Below are positions 11,716 to 22,139 of a stretch of 64,000 nt of DNA, one piece after another (position 1 is the first letter of the stretch; each line of letters begins with the position of its first letter). This DNA comes from Primulina eburnea (lineage: Eukaryota; Streptophyta; Magnoliopsida; Lamiales; Gesneriaceae). Both the position numbers and the translations under genes were made by a program. The stretch covers positions 4,650,001 to 4,714,000 of the forward strand of contig NC_133101.1 of assembly GCF_022965805.1 (NCBI RefSeq). The letters run 5' to 3'. Under the pieces are notes generated by a model. It searched no databases. It saw nothing but the letters and a program-made list of their open reading frames with translations, and was not told the DNA's origin.

Positions 11716-13485
11716 TCATTCTTCACTTGGAGGGCTGCCCACTTTCTTGCTAAGTTGATGAAATTTGTTCGCCATATTAGGTGTTCCATGCAAATATATG
11801 TATTCTAGAGCACACCTTCGGCCATCACTTTCATACAGCTCCCTACTTACCATTTTTTCCTGCAGATCTTTCAACTTGGTTTCAAGCCTCCTAAGAAATC
11901 CATAACCTTTTAGCCAAGATGAAGAATCAGTAAGAATCAAACTTCGATCCTGCAAAAGAGTACGTGCGCCTGTTAAATCCCTTGTTTCTGCCATTTGTAG
12001 AGCCTCTGTGACGCTTTCGGCTGCCAGGAGACGGTTCTTTTCCTTATCAACATCCTCATGTACTGTCATCTCACGTGGGGATAGAGATTTCGGTCTCCTT
12101 ATGGTGACTGGCCGAACATCACTTTGTACCATCTGTTTTGACACAAATTCTGTGTAAGAATACGTAATATGCAAAAGGTGCATAGTGTTGGAATCATTTT
12201 TGTTGTCTTCAATACTCCCAAATACAGGGATGCTTAAGTTGATGAGAATATCTGTGTCATCATCAGCACAAATATTCCCAACATTTATTGAACCTCTTGA
12301 TCCTTGATTACAGATTTCACTTGCATATATTTTTGAAGATATGGATCTAATTCGGACACCATGTGATGCAGAAGTCACCCTTAAATGAAGCTCCTGGCCT
12401 ATCACAGTTGATAAACTCTCGATACAGCTATCAAAAGCTTCTTCCACACATTCATCAGATTCGATATAGGAAAAACTACCTCCTGATACAACAGATATGG
12501 CATGCATTGAGAAAGGGTCATGATCTGTACCGAAGCAGAGTGAATAAACTGGATATGTTTGTAGCTGGTCATGATCTTCGATTCCTCGGATTTTAGGATT
12601 GAGAGAACCAGGCAATAGATGCAAATATTGTGGATGATGCCCTGTATGTGGAAAATGTGTGTCACGGTAACAAGTGTCCCTACCATCTGAAAATAACACG
12701 ATGCCAGAAACTGGATCCTGGTGCCTCCTTTCATCAAGAACCTGAACTCCCTTCTTTAAAGCCTCCACAATATTGGTGGAGCCCCTTGCAGAAAGTGAAT
12801 TCACACACCATTTAGCATTTTCGCGCCCCTCCTCAGTCATTCTGCGCAAGGGTAAAATTCTCCGAGCATGAGTTGAAAATGAGACTATCGAAAGTCGGTG
12901 AGAAGGACCCAAATTATCGATAAAAAACACAACAGCACTTTTCAGGAGTGCCAATTTCGACCCATGCATGCTGCCACTGATATCTAGCACAGTAACAAGA
13001 TCGATAGGACCACCATGGAACTGAGGGAACTCTGTTAACGGTGGCGGTCCAGTTATAGTAATAAGAACATCAAATTCAGAAACAGATTCCGAAGAAGCTA
13101 CAGCGACCCGCTCTGGAATGGCATTGATGCTGACAATCTGCAGGTCAGCAGATGGAGCAGAAGACATAAGATCCGCAGTGACCATAGGGAGCAGGAGCGG
13201 TTCATCATCAGAAAATCGAATTGGTTCTGGCTCATCCATGACATGAGAGTGAACTGGGACCTGGGATTCAGGAACTTGATTGAACGGATTTGGGCTGGAA
13301 TTGCTATCGGTAACGGTGTTAGAGTTTGGAACATCATTCCATTCAGCTAGACAAACAGGACAAAGGTAATTGTCACATGCAACACCACTGTTGCCTACGC
13401 AGCTAGAATGGAAGGAGTGAGCACACTCAGAGTAACGACAGCCTGACCTTGCCCCCTTTCCATAGGCCCCAAGCAAATGGCACAT
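11716..13485 (-). CDS. RING/VWA E3 ligase-like protein (WAV3/EDA40 family), main exon
   Basis: A 589-codon frame. After a RING remnant (SECAHSFHSSC then LCPVC) comes an acidic linker with SDDEPLLLP. A von Willebrand factor A domain follows from about residue 160, with the metal-binding DISGSM motif, and then the VWA-associated C-terminal region. Arabidopsis relatives (WAV3, WAVH, EDA40) are RING E3 ubiquitin ligases linked to root gravitropism and embryo sac development; family members are around 600-750 aa. The apparent start (MCHLL) is probably not real. A splice acceptor (TTACAG, near 13489) is followed in another frame by KKCAICLGPM, the true start of the RING. The two frames meet near 13435, where one base appears to be missing. 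An upstream exon is expected but I could not identify it. The gene is either frameshifted or carries a sequencing error; the VWA part is intact. Confidence 0.85.
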   Translation of the reverse strand: MCHLLGAYGKGARSGCRYSECAHSFHSSCVGNSGVACDNYLCPVCLAEWNDVPNSNTVTDSNSSPNPFNQVPESQVPVHSHVMDEPEPIRFSDDEPLLLPMVTADLMSSAPSADLQIVSINAIPERVAVASSESVSEFDVLITITGPPPLTEFPQFHGGPIDLVTVLDISGSMHGSKLALLKSAVVFFIDNLGPSHRLSIVSFSTHARRILPLRRMTEEGRENAKWCVNSLSARGSTNIVEALKKGVQVLDERRHQDPVSGIVLFSDGRDTCYRDTHFPHTGHHPQYLHLLPGSLNPKIRGIEDHDQLQTYPVYSLCFGTDHDPFSMHAISVVSGGSFSYIESDECVEEAFDSCIESLSTVIGQELHLRVTSASHGVRIRSISSKIYASEICNQGSRGSINVGNICADDDTDILINLSIPVFGSIEDNKNDSNTMHLLHITYSYTEFVSKQMVQSDVRPVTIRRPKSLSPREMTVHEDVDKEKNRLLAAESVTEALQMAETRDLTGARTLLQDRSLILTDSSSWLKGYGFLRRLETKLKDLQEKMVSRELYESDGRRCALEYIYLHGTPNMANKFHQLSKKVGSPPSEE

Positions 13486-13488
13486 TTT

Positions 13489-14340
13489 TTCTGTAATGAA
13501 ATTAAAATTGCAAGTATGTGAAAATATGAAACTTTAACTTCTGCTTAACAGTTGATTTCAGAAGGTGAACTACAAATTACAAGAATTTTTGCAGATCACT
13601 AGGCTAGTCAAAACCGAATGTTAACCACCCCTCATAATGCACCAGACAATCTCAAACAAAAATATGTTGCAGAAAACATATAGCAGATTTCACTGTGTAC
13701 AGCAAAGAACACTACTAAATAAACGATGAAAGAGACCTACTCCCAAATTGTGTTTAACCAGGAAAAAATTTCATAAAAAGTGATCAAGCCAACCAAGTCA
13801 ATCGCCATAATGCATTTGTGAGATTATCCAACCATGATGAAAATTTTTAAAATCTTTAAAAAAAAATATTAGCATGGCTTCAAGATTTAACGAACACCAA
13901 GAAACAAGAAATCACTAAATCAATAGTGCCAACCTTTACAATCCACCCAGTTGAGCACAACAAATAACCCAAGTGAATCATAATGACTAGAATTTTTTCA
14001 TAGCCCATCAAACGCAAAACCAGAAGAAAAAGAAAGAAACAAAGAAACTCAATGATCAATAATTCAAAAAAGTGTACATTATCACCCATGGAATTCTTGC
14101 CGGTGGCTTATCTCTGTTGTGCGCGCGCAATTCTATCCTTGAGCTTATTTCGTGGTTTTGCCGCTGCAGTGGAGTACTTGGCGTTGCGATGATTGCATGG
14201 GTTTCTGCTTAACGTCGAGAAAACAGATGGCGAAGAGTGTCTATTTGTATTTGGCTTTCTTTAGCGGTAAAAATGAGGATAATCTTGTGTCAGTTACAAC
14301 TTACATCCCTATGAATAAAATAAAAGTATTTAAAAAATAA
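13489..14340 (-). other. Presumed intron and 5' region of the RING/VWA gene
   Basis: A splice acceptor near 13489 implies an intron upstream. The sequence to about 14090 is AT-rich and pyrimidine/purine-skewed like an intron. The stretch 14090-14230 is richer in GC and could hold a 5' exon or leader. No frame there matches the family's usual N-terminus, so I do not call an exon. Confidence 0.45.
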
Positions 14341-14579
14341 AAAAACTTTCTGCAAAATTAGTTATATTTAGATCCACGTGTTTTTTTATTTAAAAAAAAG
14401 ATCCTTACAATTTGAGTATTTTATTATCAAAACAGCATTAAATTAAATATTTACAGTATTTAAGTCTTCTATCTGATCTTTTTACAAATATTTTTTAATG
14501 CTACATAATATTTATCTTTTATATTTGAGTTTTGCTTTACAAGTTTTACTTTGACCAAATTTTTTTATGGCCCACACTC

Positions 14580-14945
14580 CTCTCATGTCATCGTATGTAG
14601 TAGCTAGTATAAATAAATCTTAGATGAATATATGAAAAATTATTCATCATTGTTGCTTTTGGAAATTTATTATCTGCATATAAATTAAATTTAAAAAAAT
14701 TAAATTCGATGTTTAATCTTTCCAAATAAATTTCTAATTTTTTTATACTCTAAGCCCTCAATTTTGAAAATATATTATAAATATATTATTTAATAGCATG
14801 AAATATTGTGGTTGAGTTAACCTAAACTCTTATGTCTTCCTATCTGATAGAAATCTCAAATATATGGAAGAAATCTGTTTTTTTATATATCACAAGATTT
14901 TCTTATTATAGGTTTAAAATATGTTTAAAAAAATTAGATTAATAA
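14580..14945 (-). repeat. Orphan F-box upstream region
   Basis: This segment matches the upstream regions of the F-box copies (20541-20740 and 23297-24050), including the shared phrases ATGTCATCGTATGTAGTAG and TTATCTGCATA. No F-box coding sequence lies next to it, so it is probably the remnant of a fourth, deleted paralogue. Confidence 0.6.
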
Positions 14946-16039
14946 TTTGGAAGCAATTTAACATTAAAAAAAAATTCAAAAAATGAAGCAAACTTTGCAA
15001 GTTTTATGTATTCCATCATAACCATTCAATGATTCTGACACCAAAATGTGTTTTAGCAATCACCTAATTAGTTTTCCTAGGAAAAAAATTGAATATTTCG
15101 ATGATAGATGGATCAAAATATTCGAAATTTAGAAATTATTGTACTAAGGCCTAAAATTTAAAAATTAATGAACTAAACCAAAAAAACTCTAAATTTTTAC
15201 CAACAAAGAATGTGGTAACTAACATAACTAAAATCATAAATGTTAAAATGGATCAATTATGTTGGGTTGTGAACCCAACACTCAAAAAATTTGGGTTGGG
15301 CACAAGTGGGGCAAAATAGGTTAGCTTTTTAAGGTCATGTGTTAGGTCGAGTTGGGTCGAGTTAACCTTCTATCTATAAAAATAAAAAATAAAAAAATCT
15401 AAATTTAATGGTTTGGATACAACTATTCTAGTCCAATTTTAACCAACTTCTTCGCACAAAAAAATATTTTTTTCCTTTTTAGATATCGATCCGGTTACCA
15501 AAAAATATACTTGTGTGAAAACTCGTTTTTACTTAATTTTCATACCAAAAAACTCATCTAAAAAATAAGTTTAAAAAATTAGAATATTATGGAGTTTGTA
15601 CTTGGATATTTTGTAGCCTAAATGTTAAAAATTAGCTTTTAAAATTTTCAATAAAAACTAAATATGATTAAGAAGGTGGAATTCTATTAAAGTTTGATTG
15701 AATTTAATTATTTTTTTATAATGATTTTATTAAATGTTAGATTATGAATGTTATATTTCGATTAAATTATTAGATTATTCATGCACAATCTTACAAATTT
15801 TCTGTAACAATCAACTCGAAAGAGTTTGTAATCAAATTAAACTATAATTAATCAAAAGTTAAAATAATGACCCTTCTATCATATTTAAAGACTAGCCCCT
15901 CTTGCTACTATAAATATCAGAAATTTACTACGATTTTACTTATTCACACTCTCATGCTCACTTAACACTACTATATCACATTCTTTGGTTTTTATATTCA
16001 TAATAATAGCGCTGATTTAAACATCGGATAGGTCACGGC
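14946..16039. other. Intergenic AT-rich DNA
   Basis: No gene seen. Around 15250-15370 there are several GGGTTGGG/GGGTCGAGTTG phrases like those in the hAT-like element at 16723-17368, so a degraded relative may be present. Confidence 0.45.
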
Positions 16040-16722
16040 AAAAACATCCCTGACGCCCTCTAACCTTATTTTTGTCTGTGCAGACCATATATCACCGACC
16101 CACCCCACAAAGCTGGGAAGATTCGAATATCCGCTCACCAAATCGAACTCGATGTAAAAATTTTGGTATCATCATGATCATTTAGACATCAAGATTGTGT
16201 ATTACGAGGAAGACGACTTGATTATCATACAATAACAAGTTGTTTTTTCGATGTCGCCTTGTAGTATTTTTTGTGTCATGTTTTAAATTCGGTTAATCTG
16301 CGTATGACACATTTCTATTTGTGTGTATATTGTGGAATAAAATTTTGAATGTCATTATATAAAAGATTGGGAAAATATCAATTCTCTTCATATCTTGTCA
16401 TCAACTGATCATAATTAAATTAAATTATGGTCATCTGACTAATCAAAATTAGGGCATCTTACTCATGTTATTTTCATGAGAAGTGAGTTGAATTCAATGG
16501 CAGTAAGTAGGTGGATTAATTCAACCAGTAATGTAGCCATAGCATGAGAGTTGTAGCCAAACGTCAAAATCATTTTTTCTAAAAAAAATTTAAAACATTT
16601 TAAAAAACTAAATTTATTTAAATATTTCTTAAACTACAATTTCTATCATATATAATTTTAGATTAGACCCCGATAAATTAAAAAAAACATAAAATTAAAT
16701 GAATGGAAATTCGTGTCCATCT

Positions 16723-17091
16723 TAGAAATGTCAAAATCAGACACAACTCACCAACTCGACATAGTTCAACCCAAAAAAAAAATCATGTTTGAATTTTGGG
16801 TTTTCGGGTTCGGGTCAGATCAGGTTGAACCTGATAGCTGACCCGAAAAAAATGATCGGGTTGGGTTCGGGTCAATCTGGAAATTTGATATATTTTTTAA
16901 AAAATATATAATTAATAAATATTGCCTACATTTTTATGTATTGTATATCTGGAAAAATATTTGTTGTATATTTATATCATAATTTTCATAATTTAATATT
17001 TATTTTGAATATTTTTTTATTTTTTAAATCATTGTTTATTTGATTTAGTAAATATACTTTATTTTTCTACAGTTAGACTTTCAAATTTAAA

Positions 17092-17159
<68 letters not shown>

Positions 17160-17368
17160 GTGTGTGTGTGTGTGTGAGATCTTGTTATTACGTGTTTAAA
17201 TTAAAATATTATTAATTTTTTTGAATTATATTTAAAAAAATTTAAAATCGGGTTATACAGGTTTGAGTTCGGGTTAAGAGTTTTCGGGTTAGCTCGGGTT
17301 CGGGTTGAGCAATTTTTTAATAGTACTATTGCTCAATCCGACCCAATCCACTCGAATTAACACGCTTA
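16723..17368. mobile_element. hAT-like non-autonomous element with 8 bp TSD
   Basis: Flanked by the 8 bp duplication GTCCATCT (16715-16722 and 17369-17376). The paralogous site near 27178-27186 has one uninterrupted copy, showing the empty state. Ends start TAGAAATGTC and, on the other strand, TAAGCGTGTT: a weak terminal inverted repeat typical of decayed hAT elements. The interior has many GGGTTCGGGT/ACCCGA phrases in both orientations and an AT/GT microsatellite. No transposase is encoded. Confidence 0.8.
17094..17176. repeat. Compound (AT)n(TG)n microsatellite
   Basis: About 30 AT units followed by about nine TG units, lying inside the hAT-like element. Likely highly variable in length. 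Confidence 0.95.
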
Positions 17369-18655
17369 GTCCATCTGCACGGGAACAACAGAACAAGGTA
17401 CCCCACACGTAATTCAGAATTTTTTTTTTTTTTTAAATGATTAGCTGTTATATTATACGCAAATGCGATGTTAATATAAGTTGGGCTGGTGGACACAAAA
17501 TGCACGTAAGCGTGTGGAGGCTGGCCTAAAAAAATTATGTATATGGTTCATATTTATTTAATTTTATCCCACAAAAGTCGTGTATAGTTGTAAGTAATGC
17601 CCCCCCCCCCCCCATGTCTGAATATTTATTATGGGATTCATAGTTTTTTTTTAAAGAAAAAGATAGTATAATTTGAGAGTATACAATATAAAAATGTTAG
17701 AAAATCACTCATTTGAAATAAACACAGAGCATTAGGTATTATCACAAGTATTTATGTACACCCAAAAAAAAAGAATTTCAAAACTCGCTATTGTAAGGTG
17801 GTCTATATAGATTAGTTTATGAGAAAATTAAATTATTTGTCTTGTAACTTCCATGTTTTATATTTTTTGTCATGTTATTATTTGATTATATTTTAGTTTA
17901 CTTAGAGTTTTTTTTTTTTGGTTGTAATTTTATTCCTTTTTCATAAGATTTATGACGTAGTCGATGCAATCTCAATAATGTACAACACCATGTAAACAAA
18001 TTTTGGTTCCATGTCATCATTTTCTTATTTCCAAGTCATAATTTTTGGCGTCGTATCAGCACTTCGATGAAAAATGACTTAACTTTTTTTAAAAAAAATA
18101 CAAATTGGTAGAATTATTCAGCAGCATGATTAAAATGAAAAACATGTAAGTTATAGGAAATTTACCTTTTATGGATTTTTTTATTATCAAATCTTATGTT
18201 TACAACAATATTCATTTTTTTTTGTACATTTAATCTAATTGTGTTGTCAAATTTCAGTCTTAATATATTTTTTGTCATTAGTGTTAATGTAGTAGTAGTC
18301 CCTATGTCGATGTCATGTTAGGGTTGCATCATGCATGGCGACCTGAGGGGAGGCCCAAAAGGCATCCGCCTCAGGCCAAGACGTTTAATAAGTCTCCAAA
18401 AAATAATAAAGTATATATTAATTTAGATTAGAAAAATTAATTAATTAGTTTTAGCTAATTTAATTATCTAAGAAATTCGATTGTCCAAAAAATTTATGGA
18501 CTCTCTTCGAATAAACGATTGTCTAAAAGTAAAAATACGTTGAAAAAAATGATACAGAGTTATAATGTATTGATGAAAATGCGAAATAGCAGAGAACCAA
18601 CAAATTTTCAATTTGTTATCTTAATTTTTCATTGAATTTCATTTTTATCTATAAA

Positions 18656-19394
18656 TCTTGATCTGAAACATTCGAAGAAGTCATTATAAATATGATTGAT
18701 TGTAATGATATGAATTTCATTACATATTTTTATTTTGATAATGTATACTTATGCTTATTTTGGTAAGTTGAAGGAGTTTCCTCTTCTATATGGTTAACTC
18801 GACCCTACCTCTGCTGGCAGTGTCCGCAAGGGTTGATCCAACGGCTCGAATTTTTCCGAGTGTCGCCAAACGCTTGTAATTTTTTTTGGTTACTTCATTT
18901 GATTAATTTTACTCCATGGAGCAGATCGAAATTAGTTATTCAATAATTTATACATCTATTTAATGTAGGTGGTGAATCATTGGCAGACTTGTTATAATGT
19001 ATTTTCAATAATCAATTACTTGGTTTCACTCGCTTATCCAAGTTTCATACGAAGATCTCGAAGAGAAATAATTGCATATATAACAAAAAATTTCAAACTC
19101 TTTTTAAAATTATATTTCTCTATTTCACATCAAACTTTCGATGTCGATACAAGGATTTTGTCGTTTTAATTTCTTAAGCAGAGTAACAATTTTGTACGTA
19201 TATCCAAATATAAATGGCCAAAAAAAAAAGGTATCACATAGTTGTAATTTTAATTTCTTAAAACTTTGGAAGCCAAACGTGACTCATTTTTTGACCATTG
19301 GATCTACTCTTAGGATATAGATCATATGTTGGAATAAATTGTAATAGAACTTCGAACAAAACAAAACATATGGATGCAAACAAACCAATAATTT
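18656..19394. other. Downstream flank of F-box copy 2
   Basis: From about 18875 the sequence matches 21440-21600 and 21840-22090 (shared ACTCCATGGAGCAGATCGAA and CATTGGATCTACT). It is therefore the 3' flank carried with each duplicated F-box unit. It is the MITE-free state of the site where two MITEs sit at 21698-22070. No gene is seen here. Confidence 0.65.
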
Positions 19395-20456
19395 CTACCA
19401 TGTTTTATTAGGGTTCACTAAGCTCTCACCATAGGTAGTAGCCGTAACATATTTGCACTCTAAACCTCGAAGAACGTCTTCATTTTCAAGAAATATGTAT
19501 GAAATCGATCTTTTAAAAGTCTTGGTAGTGACAACCCCTTTCTCTGTGACAAATAAAGGCCTCCTCCATTTTTCAAAAAAAAATGAAGGCCTCCTCCTCA
19601 ATCGCGGTTCGTACAAGCAAAACACTTTGCTCCAAGATTTCTCCACACCATACTCCTTCATCACCCAAACTTCGATTCGAAAATAACATTCGAAACACGC
19701 ACACAAATGCTCCCCCAAAACTTGTAGAAAGGCCCATCTTTTCGACGGAAGTGCCACACTCCAAAATAATTCTCCTGTTGCCAAGCTTTGCGCCTCCACG
19801 GCCATAGCTTTGGAACCATTATCATTGTAGCCAACTATCCAATGAATAGCCCCATTCAGAAACACACATGATCCACCAATAGGCGTCCTACCATGAGACC
19901 AATCTAACGACTTCCACGAATCGTTTCTTAAGCTATAAGTTCTGGAATAGGGTTTGGAATCTGGCTCTTCAACTTTGTGCACGACTTTATAATCATCTGA
20001 AGACGCATCGTAAAAGAACCCGTAGGGTTCCCGAGAGCTTAACCACAAAGGAAAAGGTAGTTTCCTATACTTTCTTATCGCCGGATTCCACAAGAAGATA
20101 TGACCTGTGTTTTGATTAACTAAACAGACCAACCCATTACAAGAACCCACTATATGAATGTTATGATATTGGCGAACCTCAGTGAAATCGCACGGCACAT
20201 CATCTACAGGTGGATTTTCGATACCGTTAAACGGGCAAGTATAAAGTTTAGTAGCAGAGCCGAAGACGAGTCTTGGGCGGCGAGTAGTCGAAACTTCGAG
20301 ATAGTTGGTCTCGAATTCGGGGCTGGAGATGAGAGAAAGCCAAGATTTCGCAACGCATCTTAACCTGAGAAGAGATTTCACGGAGAGTCTCGATAAGATG
20401 TCGATGATAAGGTCCTGTGGAAGATTTTCGAAAGGATTTGAGCCATTGTTTTTCAA
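19395..20456 (-). CDS. F-box protein with F-box-associated domain
   Basis: An uninterrupted single-exon frame of 353 aa. The F-box occupies about residues 7-45 ([20 protein letters not shown], then a leucine/arginine-rich half ending KSWLSLISS). The F-box-associated interaction domain follows, with GSCNGLVC near 104 and WNPAIRKYRKLP near 125, then a repetitive WSVALP/EVWVMKEYG region. Length and layout fit plant F-box/FBA proteins such as the CPR1 (CPR30) group: SCF ubiquitin ligase subunits that bind SKP1 and choose substrates. The start MKNNGSNPF is chosen because the F-box follows directly. The paralogues at 1-412/10070-10141 and 22140-23224 are broken, so this is the only intact copy in the window. 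The substrate is unknown. Confidence 0.9.
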   Translation of the reverse strand: MKNNGSNPFENLPQDLIIDILSRLSVKSLLRLRCVAKSWLSLISSPEFETNYLEVSTTRRPRLVFGSATKLYTCPFNGIENPPVDDVPCDFTEVRQYHNIHIVGSCNGLVCLVNQNTGHIFLWNPAIRKYRKLPFPLWLSSREPYGFFYDASSDDYKVVHKVEEPDSKPYSRTYSLRNDSWKSLDWSHGRTPIGGSCVFLNGAIHWIVGYNDNGSKAMAVEAQSLATGELFWSVALPSKRWAFLQVLGEHLCACFECYFRIEVWVMKEYGVEKSWSKVFCLYEPRLRRRPSFFFEKWRRPLFVTEKGVVTTKTFKRSISYIFLENEDVLRGLECKYVTATTYGESLVNPNKTW

Positions 20457-20769
20457 GAAAAGAGAAAAAAAACACAGAATTGTGAATTGCGTGAATATTG
20501 TTTAAATAAGATTGAAGTATTGCAATTGAATTAAACTAAAACTCCTCCCATGTCATCGTATGTGGTAGCTAGTAGAAATCTTAGATGTATATATGGAAAA
20601 TTATTGATCATTGTTGATTTTGGGAAATTTATAATTATCTGCATAAAAATTAAATTTAAAATTATAGAAATTTTAAATTCGATTTTAATCTTTCCAAATA
20701 AATTTCTAATTTTTTTTACAAGCTGATAGAGAAATTTGTAATTTTAATTTATTTTCTTAAACATTCTAT

Positions 20770-21415
20770 AGCTCTAGTTTCTCACGTATTACAATCAAAT
20801 GTCAAATTCATCCTGTAAAATGTAAAGTTTTCTATTTTCATCCTTTAACTTGTTAAAATGAGTGTTATGGAAAAAAAAATTTTGTTAGGTTTTTGTCTTA
20901 TATCATCAAAGTGATGGTGTAACTCTGTAACATAAAAAAATATTGACATGACACCAAAAAATACTGATGCAACGATGAAAAACTAATAACTTGTCAAATG
21001 ACACACTAGGATGAAATAAAACTAAAACTAAAACTAACAAAAGACATTTATAATCAAACTCAAGTACTCCATCTTGAAAAGTTAAAATCACAAACAAAAA
21101 GAAAAAATAACTTTTTGGTTTTTTAGTAGCTTGTTCCTTCTTTTTTTTTTTTTTTTTGATCCACTAACATTTAAATTTTTGGTTTTACAACAATAACTTC
21201 TGAATTTTGATTATTTTGATCAATCAAACGCCAGAATGTCCATTTTTTGTCGGATAACACCAATTAGACGGTGGTTAAAGCTATTGTTGTCGAAAATTTG
21301 CGAATTTCTTGAGTTTGGAGATAAATCAATCTAACCCAAAATTGTTAGTTTTTTGTTTAATTACATTCTTAATCTTATTATTTATTCATAATCATTCTAT
21401 ATCATATCCAATTAT
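20770..21415. repeat. Duplicated non-coding block R, copy 1
   Basis: Matches 24778-25397 in the same orientation, sharing CACGTATTACAATCAAATGT at the start and ACCCAAAATTGTTAG near the end. Its first part, with the pattern of tracts reading like CAAATTCATCCTGT and later repeated TGACACC-type phrases, resembles dispersed repeats elsewhere in the window (48330-48550, 55250-55460). Confidence 0.7.
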
Positions 21416-21697
21416 TTTTTGTTACTGCATATGATTGATTGTTATATACACTTGCTTCATTTGATTTTACTCCATGGAGCAGATCGAAATTAGTTATTCA
21501 ATCATTTATACTTCTATTTGATATAGGTGGTGAATCATTAGCAGACTTATTATATATAATGTATTTTCAATGATCAATTACTTGGATTTGCTTATGAGAA
21601 ATTTGAGTTCGAGTGTGGAAGGATCCAATTAGTTTTTGGTGTCTGTGATACCTTTTTGGCCATTTAAATTTGGATGCTAGACGTGACTAATTTTTTT

Positions 21698-21849
21698 GGT
21701 TGATTCCATCCTACATGTAGGGGTATTACCTCATGATAGAGCCACACATACATGGGGTCCACTAATTTTTTTAAAATCACATATGTGTGTTAATCTTGTC
21801 CATCTAAATCATGTGGGGCAGTTCCCCCATATATAGCTTCGAACGAACC
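21698..21849. mobile_element. hAT-like MITE A with 8-9 bp TSD
   Basis: A 152 bp element starting GGTTGATTCCATCCTAC and ending GAACGAACC (complement GGTTCGTTC). It is flanked by AATTTTTTT at 21689-21697 and 21850-21858. The paralogous flank near 19280-19300 reads straight through from GTGACTCATTTTTT to CCATTGG, the empty site. The ends resemble those of MITE B next to it. It encodes nothing. Confidence 0.75.
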
Positions 21850-21897
21850 AATTTTTTTACCATTGGATCTACTTTCAGGATATAGATATGCTGGAAT

Positions 21898-22070
21898 GGT
21901 TAATGAGATCCTACCCATGTGGGCATTGTCCCATGAGAGGATGGATGGCCAAGATCTTGCCAAACATACAATTTCAAAAAAATAATTGTGGGTCCTACAT
22001 ATGCATGGACAAATCTTGACCATCCATCCTATCATGGGGCAATGCCCACATAGGTAGGATGAAATAAACC
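21898..22070. mobile_element. hAT-like MITE B with 8 bp TSD and long TIRs
   Basis: 173 bp with terminal inverted repeats of about 55 bp: GGTTAATGAGATCCTACC at the left, and GGTTTATTTCATCCTACC as the complement of the right. The inner stems include GTGGGCATTG...CCATG. It is flanked by GCTGGAAT at 21890-21897 and 22071-22078. An 8 bp duplication indicates hAT. The element is essentially one long foldback and has no coding capacity. Confidence 0.88.
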
Positions 22071-22139
22071 GCTGGAATAGAACTTCGCCTCAGTTAACAA
22101 AAGATGCAAACAAACCATAAAGTGCGTAAGATGTAATAT

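Larger units (their letters stand above)
16040..18655. repeat. Segmental duplication block, copy a
   Basis: Direct non-coding duplicate of 25930-28385. Shared landmarks in the same order include CACCGACCC at about 16094/25981, the motif ATCAAAATTAG, the homopolymer C tract at 17602/27407 and a block rich in GAGGCCC at about 18350/28070. This copy carries a 646 bp insertion (16723-17368) absent from copy b, and lacks the TRIM and MITE present there. No coding sequence is evident. Confidence 0.8.
18875..21440 (-). repeat. Tandem F-box unit 2
   Basis: Order on the plus strand: downstream flank, F-box gene (19395-20456), upstream flank (20457-20760), then a block of about 650 bp (20770-21415). 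The next unit, 21441-25400, repeats the same order head to tail, with additional insertions. This supports tandem segmental duplication of about 2.6 kb. Confidence 0.75.

Noticed and set aside
13880..14089. 69-codon hydrophobic frame upstream of the RING/VWA exon
   Set aside because: Looks like translated AT-rich intron; no start context, no splice support and no family match.
17601..17614. Poly-C tract
   Set aside because: The paralogue at 27407 has a shorter C run, so this is a homopolymer length difference with no evident function.
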